Positions 8,537 through 15,820 of a stretch of DNA of 34,262 nt are shown piece by piece; within the stretch, counting starts at the first letter, position 1, and every line of letters starts with the position of its first letter. A program made the translations under genes and the position numbers. The stretch lies in the NCBI GenBank assembly GCA_903899375.1, contig CAIUIT010000065.1, positions 1 through 34,262 of the forward strand. The letters run 5' to 3'. The notes beneath the pieces were generated by a model that was given only the letters and a program-made list of their open reading frames with translations, was not told where the DNA came from and did not search any database. This DNA is from an uncultured Actinomycetes bacterium. GTDB taxonomy: Bacteria > Actinomycetota > Actinomycetes > Nanopelagicales > Nanopelagicaceae.

Positions 8537-9505
8537 TTACTTGGTAGCGAAAGCGCTAATAAGTTCGTAAATGACGTGCGATGCGGCGATGCCTGTAATT
8601 TGCGCATGATCGTAGGCGGGGGCTACCTCTACGACATCGGCGCCAATGACATTCATTCCAGCGGTGGCGCGTAGTACCGAAAGAAGTTCGCGACTGGTGA
8701 GTCCGCCCGCCTCTGGAGTGCCAGTGCCAGGTGCGTGAGCCGGATCTAGGACATCGATATCAATGCTGATGTAAACGGGACGCTGGCCAACGCGGGCCTG
8801 CATCTTCTTGATGGCTTCGTGCGCGCCGAGATCCTGAAATTCGATGCTAGAGAAGATCTGGAATCCCAGGGCTTTGTCATCTGTTAAATCTTTAGCTGCA
8901 TAGAGCGAGCCGCGAATTCCAATATGCATGCAACCTTCTGGGTCGAGTAATCCCTCTTCGCTGGCACGTCTAAATGTGGTGCCGTGGGTGTAGTCGGCGC
9001 CAAAATAGGAATCCCATGTGTCTAAGTGAGCATCAAAGTGCACAACGCTAATCGCTCCGTGCTTAGCCTTGAGCGATCGCAAGATCGGAAGGGTGATCGT
9101 GTGATCGCCACCGATCGTCACAATGCGTTTTGCACGCTCTAAAAGTTGGTCATAGCTCTTGTGAATACCGGCAATGGCCTCTTCAATATCAAAGGGATTT
9201 GCAGGAAAGTCACCAGCATCTGCAACTTGTTGTTGCGAGAATGGTGAAACATCGCCTGCGGGGTTGTAAGGGCGGAGCAGCCGCGCCGCTTCGCGGACAT
9301 GACTGGGACCGAAGCGAGCACCGGGGCGGTATGAAACACCGCTATCAAAGGGGATTCCAACGATCGCAACATCAACATCAGATACTTCGTAAAGTTCTGG
9401 TAGCTGGGCAAATGTTGTTAACCCGCTATAGCGCGGGACTTTTGTGGCATCGATCTGGCCGACAATCTTGCCGTTGGTCACTCTTGGTTTGCTGGTATCG
9501 CCCAT
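8537..9505 (-). CDS. Agmatinase-family ureohydrolase (agmatinase / guanidinobutyrase type)
   Basis: A 322-residue binuclear manganese ureohydrolase that should split a guanidino compound into an amine and urea. Metal ligands are visible: GGDH (His135), FDAHLD (Asp158, His160, Asp162) and SIDIDVLDP (Asp249, Asp251), then the family ending GTGTPE. The N-terminus [13 protein letters not shown] resembles guanidinobutyrase/guanidinopropionase more than E. coli SpeB, so 4-guanidinobutyrate or a related acid is as likely as agmatine. It starts 17 nt after the cyclase-family gene with an AGGA ribosome site. An NCS1 permease two genes upstream may feed it. Family is certain, substrate is not. Confidence 0.88.
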   Translation of the reverse strand: MGDTSKPRVTNGKIVGQIDATKVPRYSGLTTFAQLPELYEVSDVDVAIVGIPFDSGVSYRPGARFGPSHVREAARLLRPYNPAGDVSPFSQQQVADAGDFPANPFDIEEAIAGIHKSYDQLLERAKRIVTIGGDHTITLPILRSLKAKHGAISVVHFDAHLDTWDSYFGADYTHGTTFRRASEEGLLDPEGCMHIGIRGSLYAAKDLTDDKALGFQIFSSIEFQDLGAHEAIKKMQARVGQRPVYISIDIDVLDPAHAPGTGTPEAGGLTSRELLSVLRATAGMNVIGADVVEVAPAYDHAQITGIAASHVIYELISAFATK

Positions 9506-9522
9506 TTACAAATCCTATCTCG

Positions 9523-10161
9523 CTACCAGCTGGCGATAGCGCGGACTGGGGCGCCATCACTGGCGCCTAAATTAAGGGGCAACATAGAGATGTTTGGCCG
9601 TTCGACCGTGATTTGAGAGAGTCCAGTGAAGTTTTCACCGATGATGCCATCTCCTTGAGACCAGAAATAATGGTTGGCCAGGGTGAACTCCTCCCCCGCT
9701 ACAGGGGTTCTGTCGAGGGAGAGAAAATCCAAAGCTATGGTTGTAATCCCGTGATTCTTAAGGTGGGTCAGTGATTCCACGTTTGGATAAGGGTGCGCCA
9801 AATAGCGTGCAGTTCCAAAGTATTGCGACCAGTCGGTCCGTACGAGCGCAATACTCACGCCAGTTAAATCTAGGTTTGTAAACCGTTCGGTGGGTATTTC
9901 TTGACGGTCGGATAATCCCGTTGCATCTATAACGGCACCTATGCCGATGAAATTTGAAAGATCCACTTCATTCAGTCTTTTACCATCCGCAAGAACGTGG
10001 AAGGGCGAATCGACGTGTGTACCGGATTGTGAGCCCATGTTAACTGTAAGGACATTGACGAAATCATCTTCGATCGTGAGTGCTGGTTTGATTTCTACCT
10101 TCGGATCTCCGGGATAAACCTGGAGATCCGTTAGCAGAATGTGGCTGAGATCTACGATCAT
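9523..10161 (-). CDS. Cyclase-family metal hydrolase (kynurenine-formamidase-like)
   Basis: A 212-residue protein of the cyclase family (PF04199), which includes kynurenine formamidase and isatin hydrolase. The metal motif SGTHVDSPFH gives His49, Asp51 and His55, and the protein begins with the family start IVDLSHILLTDLQVYPGDP. Members are small Zn/Mn amidohydrolases acting on formamides or cyclic amides. Here it lies between an NCS1 permease (13 nt upstream) and the ureohydrolase (17 nt downstream), so it probably opens or deacylates a nitrogenous compound brought in by that permease (inference). No tryptophan-degradation genes are nearby, so KynB is not supported by context. Confidence 0.85.
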   Translation of the reverse strand: MIVDLSHILLTDLQVYPGDPKVEIKPALTIEDDFVNVLTVNMGSQSGTHVDSPFHVLADGKRLNEVDLSNFIGIGAVIDATGLSDRQEIPTERFTNLDLTGVSIALVRTDWSQYFGTARYLAHPYPNVESLTHLKNHGITTIALDFLSLDRTPVAGEEFTLANHYFWSQGDGIIGENFTGLSQITVERPNISMLPLNLGASDGAPVRAIASW

Positions 10162-10174
10162 GCAGAAACTATAA

Positions 10175-11680
10175 CTACTTCTTCACAATCGGAGCAGTTG
10201 GCATATCGACTGCAGGCCGGAAGCGAGCACCCAATTCACCGTGAATAGCGGCTGGTTCCGAAGAGAACTTCAACGTGAGCCAGTACAAGACCGCAGGCAG
10301 AATGACGGCAACCAGCAGCGAGATATCTAGACCATTGAAGTGACTTCCAAGTACTCCCACGAACTGGCCAGGGACGTTCACAAAGCAAAGGCTCAAACCA
10401 GCGCTAAAGATCCAGATGAAGAGAGCTTCAACGTTGAAGCCATTTCTGAACCAGTATGCGCCGCCCTTTTGGCCGCGATTGAATACCTGTAGATCATCGG
10501 ATAGGTAATGGCCCCGGCGATGCAGGAATCCAACCATCATCATGATCATCCACGGCGTTGTGCAGACGATAATCAAGGTTACGAAGGTGGTAACGCTGGT
10601 TACCAAGTTGTATCCGAATCGCCCGATAAAGATCAGGACTATCGAGATGATTCCGATGAAGATGGTTGCCTGCACGCGACTGAGTTTTGGAAATACGCTC
10701 GAGAAATCCAGTCCGGTGCCGTACAACGATGTGGAACCCGTCGACATGCCGCCGATAATGGCGAGCAGCAAGATTGGAAGCAAGAACCAACTTGGTGTTG
10801 TCGCAAGCATGCCACCTACATAATCAAAATTCTTAAAGGAATCAGGGGCTTTTTCAGCTACTACTGCTGTAGTAACCAAGCCAAAGAGGAATGGCAAGAG
10901 AGATGCGATCTGGGATAAGAATGCAGCCTTCATAACTCTCATTCCGCCAGAGTCCCTGGGAATATAACGAGACCAGTCGCCCAGGAAGGCACCGAAGGAG
11001 ATTGGGTTCGAAAGAACGATAAATGCAGAACCGAGGAAGGCGGGCCAGAATCCAACACTTGCAGTGCTCTTAAATGAACCTACATAGTGCCAGTTAACCT
11101 TGCCAGAGAAGGCGATGAAGCCAAGGACCAAGACGAAGGATGCCCCAGTAACGGCAATTTTATTGATCCAGAGCATGAACTGGTATCCATAGATACACAC
11201 AGCCAAAATCAAAAGCGCCATGATGCCGTAAGCGAATCCGCGGAATACCTTTGAATCGTGCCAACCAAAGAGTTGAACTGCGCCGCCGACGATGGCATCT
11301 CCTGCAGTCCACACCGCGATGGAATAAAAGGCGATAGCGGTGAGGAGCGAAAGATAAGAGCCGAGTACACGGCCAACGACGCCAAAGTGTGCTCCAGATG
11401 AAACTGCGTTATTGGTACCGTTGATTGGTCCAAAGACCGCCATTGGCGCCAAAATTGCCGAACCAACTACGACTCCGAGCAGAGTTGCCAGCAACCCTTG
11501 CATCAAGGAGAGTCCGAAGAAGATAGGGAAAGCGCCGAGCAAAACGGTGGCAAAACTATTTGCGCCACCAAAGGCAATTTTGAAGAGATCCGATGGGGTA
11601 GATGTTCGGTCCGCTGCCGGAATCGACTCCACTCCATAGATTTCTATATCAGTCATTTTCGGTTTGCTATTAGTGCTCAT
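10175..11680 (-). CDS. NCS1-family purine/cytosine-type permease (A)
   Basis: A 501-residue, roughly 12-span NCS1 permease (purine-cytosine permease group). Family marks are an N-terminal GVESIPAADRTSTPSDLF just before span 1, the GPINGTNNAVSSGAHFG region, LSNPISFGAFLGDWSRYIP, and GRFGYNLVTSVTTFVTLIIV. It should import a nucleobase-like or small nitrogenous ring/guanidino compound with H+ or Na+. The ATG at 11680 has GGAG 9 nt upstream. It heads the permease, cyclase-family hydrolase, ureohydrolase run. It differs clearly from permease B next to creatininase, so the two probably have different substrates. Confidence 0.88.
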   Translation of the reverse strand: MSTNSKPKMTDIEIYGVESIPAADRTSTPSDLFKIAFGGANSFATVLLGAFPIFFGLSLMQGLLATLLGVVVGSAILAPMAVFGPINGTNNAVSSGAHFGVVGRVLGSYLSLLTAIAFYSIAVWTAGDAIVGGAVQLFGWHDSKVFRGFAYGIMALLILAVCIYGYQFMLWINKIAVTGASFVLVLGFIAFSGKVNWHYVGSFKSTASVGFWPAFLGSAFIVLSNPISFGAFLGDWSRYIPRDSGGMRVMKAAFLSQIASLLPFLFGLVTTAVVAEKAPDSFKNFDYVGGMLATTPSWFLLPILLLAIIGGMSTGSTSLYGTGLDFSSVFPKLSRVQATIFIGIISIVLIFIGRFGYNLVTSVTTFVTLIIVCTTPWMIMMMVGFLHRRGHYLSDDLQVFNRGQKGGAYWFRNGFNVEALFIWIFSAGLSLCFVNVPGQFVGVLGSHFNGLDISLLVAVILPAVLYWLTLKFSSEPAAIHGELGARFRPAVDMPTAPIVKK

Positions 11681-11820
11681 TCAATTCTCCATCCTGGTAA
11701 ATAATGGGTAATCAGCTGGATAAAAGGTACAGGTTTTCCGAGTTTTCTTTCAAAATTGGGGCTAGATTTAACACAACATTCGGCCAAGATGGGGATATCA
11801 CCCCGTTAGGACTAGTAACC
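11681..11820. promoter_or_regulatory. Divergent intergenic region (permease A / NTF2-like gene)
   Basis: This 140-bp AT-richer gap separates the minus-strand NCS1 permease A from the plus-strand NTF2-like gene and must hold both promoters. It contains a GGGG-ATATCA-CCCC imperfect hairpin at about 11791-11804, just before the plus-strand start. I could not place convincing -35/-10 pairs. No other gene is seen. Confidence 0.4.
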
Positions 11821-12219
11821 ATGAGCGCGATAGAAGAGGTTAGACAAGCAGCCGCAACACTCGTAACTAATTTTGGCGCAGGGCGTGTCCCGCAATATTT
11901 TGGGTGTTTTAGCGCTGATGCCGACTTCATCTTTTATACGCATAACGAACACCTGACTTCGCGCGTCGCCTACGAAGAGCTTTGGAAATCATGGGAAGCA
12001 GAAATCAATTTTAAAGTTCTATCGTGTACCAGTAGCGACCAGCACATTCGCTTGCTTAGTCCAACCGCCGCCGTCTTTACTCACAACGTTTCTACTACCG
12101 TCTCAACAACTGATGGGACCGATGTTGTACTAGAACGCGAAACAATTGTCTTCGAATTGATCAACGGTTCGTGGATAGCTGTTCATGAACACCTATCCCC
12201 GATGCCCGCTAATTCCTAA
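11821..12219 (+). CDS. SnoaL/NTF2-like protein
   Basis: A 132-residue protein with an NTF2-like (SnoaL_3/DUF4440-type) fold pattern. An N-terminal helix (EEVRQAAATLVTNF) leads to FSADADFIFYTH, and a C-terminal beta sheet ends in ERETIVFELINGSWIAVHEHLS. That ending (interpretation of an ingoing carbon-rich cavity with W-x2-HEH) is typical of the family. Function in this group is not predictable; members include isomerases, small-molecule binders and calcium/calmodulin-kinase association-like domains. I chose the ATG at 11821 over an upstream ATG at 11704 because the domain starts here. It is the only plus-strand gene in the first 31 kb, wedged between permease A and creatininase and convergent with the latter (15-bp gap). 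Confidence 0.75.
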   Translation: MSAIEEVRQAAATLVTNFGAGRVPQYFGCFSADADFIFYTHNEHLTSRVAYEELWKSWEAEINFKVLSCTSSDQHIRLLSPTAAVFTHNVSTTVSTTDGTDVVLERETIVFELINGSWIAVHEHLSPMPANS

Positions 12220-12234
12220 ACCTAAAAGATTGAC

Positions 12235-13035
12235 TCAATAACCGTCCGCAATTTGGCGCTCTTGTCCCAATTCGAAATCGATCGAAGCGGTAATGCGCGT
12301 GACAATATCAACCCAGACGATCTTGCCCTTTTCGGTTGAGGAGCGGGTGGCTTTCCACAGTGCGCCGCTTTCTGGTACAAAATCCTTGGGAGGTGGAACA
12401 ACATCGTATGAAGGGTGGCGCTTTGCCTCGTCATCTACCGCGCGATCCATCAAAACCAGATCGGGGCGCAGATGCAAGAGAATCGAAGTCTCTAGGACCG
12501 CAGCGTGCTCGACATCCCAACCCGGGAATTCATCTCCAAATAGGGCTGTGACAACTTCCTCCGAAATACCAGCAAACGTTGCCTCGCAGACCATGATGCG
12601 AAGACCTTTGATCTTCATCCGCTCATAAGCCAAGAATGCGGCTTCGTAAATAAAATTCGAATTTTCGTAATGCCAATTCATGAGGACGATCTTGCGAAAG
12701 CCGCTCTTTACATAGGCGCAGATAACATCTTCGAGATTCTTGATGAAGGTTATTGCGCTTACGCTCAAGGTCCCGGGGAATCCTTCTCCCCCGCCGGCGA
12801 GTGGTCGCGAGCGATTTCCAAAGACAATTGAAGGCCCAACTAACATGTCAAGTTTTTCGGCTACTTCCAGCGCCATCGTTTCGGGAATTATTACATCCGT
12901 GAAGAGTGGCAGGTGCGGTCCATGCTGCTCTGTCGCGCCGATCGGGATGCCGATTAAGGCACCCCGATCTGCTGCATCGCGGATCTCAGGCCAGGTGAGG
13001 TCTGAGTATCTGGTACTGCGACTTACTTTTGGCAT
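12235..13035 (-). CDS. Creatininase (creatinine amidohydrolase)
   Basis: A 266-residue member of the creatininase family. It should open creatinine to creatine, the first step of creatinine breakdown. Metal ligands match those of Pseudomonas creatininase: Glu36, His38 and Asp47 (GATEQHGPHLPLFTD), then His122 and Glu124 (NWHYEN). The segment GWDVEHAAVLETS keeps Trp173, His177 and Glu182. The active-site Trp corresponding to Pseudomonas Trp154 appears replaced by Thr153 (CEATF). It starts 5 nt after the permease B stop, downstream of creatinase. The family also includes mycofactocin-type and F420-linked paralogues, but HYENS, the WDxEH segment, the C-terminal YDV/EKGK pattern and the creatinase neighbour make true creatininase the best call. 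Confidence 0.85.
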   Translation of the reverse strand: MPKVSRSTRYSDLTWPEIRDAADRGALIGIPIGATEQHGPHLPLFTDVIIPETMALEVAEKLDMLVGPSIVFGNRSRPLAGGGEGFPGTLSVSAITFIKNLEDVICAYVKSGFRKIVLMNWHYENSNFIYEAAFLAYERMKIKGLRIMVCEATFAGISEEVVTALFGDEFPGWDVEHAAVLETSILLHLRPDLVLMDRAVDDEAKRHPSYDVVPPPKDFVPESGALWKATRSSTEKGKIVWVDIVTRITASIDFELGQERQIADGY

Positions 13036-13040
13036 TAGTT

Positions 13041-14459
13041 TTACTCCACCGCCGTTGAGGCGTAACCAAGAATCTTCTTGGCGTTAGGCATCTTCCAGAT
13101 TGCAGCAACGATTACGCTGTAAAGAACAGCAGCCATAATCCAAGCTTCGACCGGAACAATGCCCCAGCCAGCGAGAGGTGAACCAGCTTGTCCTGGTGCA
13201 ACGCCACTGCCGTAAGCGCCAAAGGCAACTGCGACGACAAGTACAACAACACCGACCCAGTTACCGCGTGCGGTCTGGTTCCATGAAGGAACTACCTTTG
13301 TTGGGCGCTTATATCCAGCGAGCAACTTAGGCAGTAGTAATTGATCAACATACATAATCACTGAAGCTGTTGGGACTGTAATTGCTAACCACGTTGTTAC
13401 ACGGAAGAAGTTCGCACTGTTTTGTGGAACCCACCAAGCCATGAAACCACCAAGAGCTGCAATAAAGGCACAGGTGTAAATACGACGCCATTTAGCCCAG
13501 CCGCCGAAGATATTCTGACCTGCATTAAGTGATTCGTAATAGTTAGCATCGTTAACAGCAATCTGGGTGGCGGTTGCCAGCAAGAAAGCTAAGAACGTCA
13601 AGCCAAAGAGCGAGAAGCTGACAGCTTCGCTAAATCCTTTGCCGAAATCACCGCTGTGAATACGCGCCGCGATAACCCAACCAGCAACTGGGAAGAGAAT
13701 CTGTCCGACAAAGAGTCCGACGGCAAGTGGAGGAACAACATTCTTCACGTGAGGTTTTGCATAACGGAAGAGATCTGCCTCGTTGCCGTATGTTGCAAAA
13801 CCGATAGCAGCGATAATTCCAAGAACTAATCCCGGAGCTTTAACGCCCGCAGCATGTGAGTTAAGGATGGAACTTCCGCTGGTAGAGAATGCCTTGATCA
13901 CCATATAAAGAACCCAGACGAGAGTAATGGGAGCAGCAACCCAACGAGCGAAGGCGCTGATACCAGTGAAACCGAGGACGTTGTTCACGATTCCAAGAAC
14001 TGCAATGACGACGCCGATTCCTACAACTGGTGTCCAGCTGTAGAGCGCATTCCACATGGTTGAGAGGGTGTTGGCTTGGTAGCCAATCCAACCAAGAGGT
14101 GCGATCAATACAAAGACAGAGACGATCATTGATCCAGATACACCGAAGACCGATCGACCCATGAGAGCGTGCGTCTGACCGCTCTTAGCACCTAGATATG
14201 CAGCAGGAATTGCATAAGCGAGGTAGCAGAGGCTGCTGATAAGAAGCATCTTAAGGACTGCATGCAATCCATATCCAAAGGAATAAAGTTCTGAGCCGAG
14301 GCTCATATAAGAGAAGCCAGCATAGAGAGTTATCCAAAGTGGCACATGGTGACTCCACGTTCCACGGCGGGCGCTTTCGGGGACGATGCCGTCGTGACTT
14401 GAAGAGTAATCATGTTTGATTTCAAGCTTCAACTCATTTGATTCACTAACTTTTGTCAT
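13041..14459 (-). CDS. NCS1-family permease (B), likely creatinine/creatine importer
   Basis: A 472-residue, about 12-span NCS1 (cytosine-permease-like) transporter beginning MTKVSESNELK. I use the ATG at 14459: it lies 1 nt after the creatinase TGA and a GGAGG ribosome site is embedded in the last creatinase codons (NGG-stop). A longer start at 14534 would overlap creatinase by 74 nt. Family marks include PESARRGTW before span 1, APLGWIGYQANTLS and TATQIAVNDANYYES. Being sandwiched between creatinase and creatininase, it most likely imports creatinine or creatine (inference; cytosine and allantoin carriers belong to the same family). Confidence 0.88.
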   Translation of the reverse strand: MTKVSESNELKLEIKHDYSSSHDGIVPESARRGTWSHHVPLWITLYAGFSYMSLGSELYSFGYGLHAVLKMLLISSLCYLAYAIPAAYLGAKSGQTHALMGRSVFGVSGSMIVSVFVLIAPLGWIGYQANTLSTMWNALYSWTPVVGIGVVIAVLGIVNNVLGFTGISAFARWVAAPITLVWVLYMVIKAFSTSGSSILNSHAAGVKAPGLVLGIIAAIGFATYGNEADLFRYAKPHVKNVVPPLAVGLFVGQILFPVAGWVIAARIHSGDFGKGFSEAVSFSLFGLTFLAFLLATATQIAVNDANYYESLNAGQNIFGGWAKWRRIYTCAFIAALGGFMAWWVPQNSANFFRVTTWLAITVPTASVIMYVDQLLLPKLLAGYKRPTKVVPSWNQTARGNWVGVVVLVVAVAFGAYGSGVAPGQAGSPLAGWGIVPVEAWIMAAVLYSVIVAAIWKMPNAKKILGYASTAVE

Positions 14460-14460
14460 A

Positions 14461-15690
14461 TCAGCCTCCATTCTTGATGATGTTGTGTTCAGGACCAAAC
14501 GGGAACTTCGTGATATTTTCTGCTGTTTTTGCACCTACGAGGAAGATGTCATGTTCGCGGTAACCACCGGCGCCTGGCTTGCCTTCTGGAATGGTGATCA
14601 TTGGTTCCATCGATACAACCATACCTTCTTGCAAGACGGTTTCGATATCTTCGCGGAGCTCAAGTCCAGCTTCACGCCCATAGTAATGAGATAGAACTCC
14701 GAAGCTATGTCCGTAGCCAAATGTGCGATTCTCGAGAAGTCCGTGGCTGCGATAGATCTCGTTTAGTTCATTAGCGATATCCATGCAACGAGCGCCCGGA
14801 ACAATTAACTCTGAACCGCGACGGTGAACTTCGACGTTGATCTCCCAGTACCGCAATGATGCTTCGTCTACATGGTCAAAGAACATCGTGCGCTCTAAAG
14901 CGGTGTAATAACCGCTGATCATTGGGAAGCAGTTGAGGCTCAATATGTCACCTTTTTGCACGCGCCGACTTGTGACCGCGTTATGGGCCCCATCGGTATT
15001 GATTCCGGATTGGAACCAGACCCATGTATCTTGCAACTCTGCATTGGGATATTCACGAGCGATCTCGCGCACCATCGCGCGAGTACCAGCGAGCGCAACC
15101 TCGTACTCTGGAATATTCTCTTCAACGGCTGCCGCAACTGCTGCGCCGCCGATATCTGCAGTGCGAGCGCCGCTACGAATGATGCCCATTTCCTCTTCAG
15201 ATTTGAACATGCGCAACATCATGGTTTGTGGAGCAATATCGACGAGTTCTACACCAGGAAGCGCTGCTTGAAGCTTGGCGCGGATGGTGAGGCTCACATG
15301 ATCGAATTCAATTCCTACGCGCTTTGCATTGCGTGGAACAACTTCTCTGACTGCCTTGAAGTAGTTATCTCGCTGCCAATCTGTGTAGACGATATTGCTC
15401 CCATACGTCCTTCTGTGGGCTAGTCCGTAATCAATATTGGCCGAAATAGAAACTTGCTCTCCGGGGGTGACTACAAGGCCGTAATTGCGGCCGAAATAGC
15501 AGTACAAATAATCGGCGTAGTAATTAATATTGTGAAAGCTGGTGAAGAGTGAGGCGTCGAGGGACAATTCGGACATCAGGTTTCGAAGTCCTTTAAGCCG
15601 GCGATCCATCTCAGCTGGAGTGAAAGTTGGGATAGCACGCTCACCGTTAGGCAATTTGATGAGGCTAGGGCGATCCATTTGAGTAGTCAT
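14461..15690 (-). CDS. Creatinase (creatine amidinohydrolase)
   Basis: A 409-residue pita-bread protein of the M24 fold that should hydrolyse creatine to sarcosine and urea. It is not a generic Xaa-Pro peptidase. The sequence tracks Pseudomonas creatinase nearly end to end with a constant +4 offset, including FTSFHNINYY, VYTDWQRDNYF, FQSGINTDGAHN, SLNCFPMI and TFGYGHSFG. Catalytic residues are all present: Cys64, Arg68, His236 (general base), Glu266, Arg339 and Glu362. M24 metal ligands are absent, as in creatinase. The ATG has a GGAGG site 7 nt upstream. It heads the creatinase-permease-creatininase run below a PucR-type regulator. Free urea would need urease, not seen here. Confidence 0.95.
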   Translation of the reverse strand: MTTQMDRPSLIKLPNGERAIPTFTPAEMDRRLKGLRNLMSELSLDASLFTSFHNINYYADYLYCYFGRNYGLVVTPGEQVSISANIDYGLAHRRTYGSNIVYTDWQRDNYFKAVREVVPRNAKRVGIEFDHVSLTIRAKLQAALPGVELVDIAPQTMMLRMFKSEEEMGIIRSGARTADIGGAAVAAAVEENIPEYEVALAGTRAMVREIAREYPNAELQDTWVWFQSGINTDGAHNAVTSRRVQKGDILSLNCFPMISGYYTALERTMFFDHVDEASLRYWEINVEVHRRGSELIVPGARCMDIANELNEIYRSHGLLENRTFGYGHSFGVLSHYYGREAGLELREDIETVLQEGMVVSMEPMITIPEGKPGAGGYREHDIFLVGAKTAENITKFPFGPEHNIIKNGG

Positions 15691-15799
15691 TGCGCACCCT
15701 CCAAGGGCTTAGGTGTCCAAACGGGGTTGGATTACGCGCAGTGTGACAGGGCGCACAATTGAAGTGGAAGTGGTGAAACGCCCAGAGTTTTCCCCTCAC

Positions 15800-15817
15800 T
15801 ATGTAGGAACCTACATA
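15800..15817. promoter_or_regulatory. 18-bp palindrome upstream of creatinase (candidate operator)
   Basis: TATGTAGG-AA-CCTACATA is an 8-2-8 inverted repeat, perfect in both arms, 110 bp before the creatinase start and just after the regulator's stop. It sits within the 130-bp gap (15691-15820) that must carry the creatinase promoter. The two-base spacer is too short for a stable RNA hairpin and no U-tract follows, so a dimeric-protein binding site is more likely than a terminator. Binding by the adjacent PucR protein is inferred. Confidence 0.55.
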
Positions 15818-15820
15818 ACT

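Noticed and set aside
11072-11090. GAACCTACATAGTG inside permease A, resembling half of the creatinase palindrome
   Set aside because: It is within coding sequence, only one arm matches and it is probably coincidence.
11704-11820. 39-residue N-terminal extension of the NTF2-like protein
   Set aside because: The fold begins at MSAIEE (11821) and the extra residues look like translated intergenic sequence.
14460-14534. N-terminal extension of NCS1 permease B
   Set aside because: It would overlap creatinase by 74 nt; the ATG at 14459 has an ideal GGAGG site and fits the family start.
14461-15690. Naming the M24-fold protein as a Xaa-Pro aminopeptidase
   Set aside because: M24 metal ligands are missing while creatinase catalytic residues are all present.
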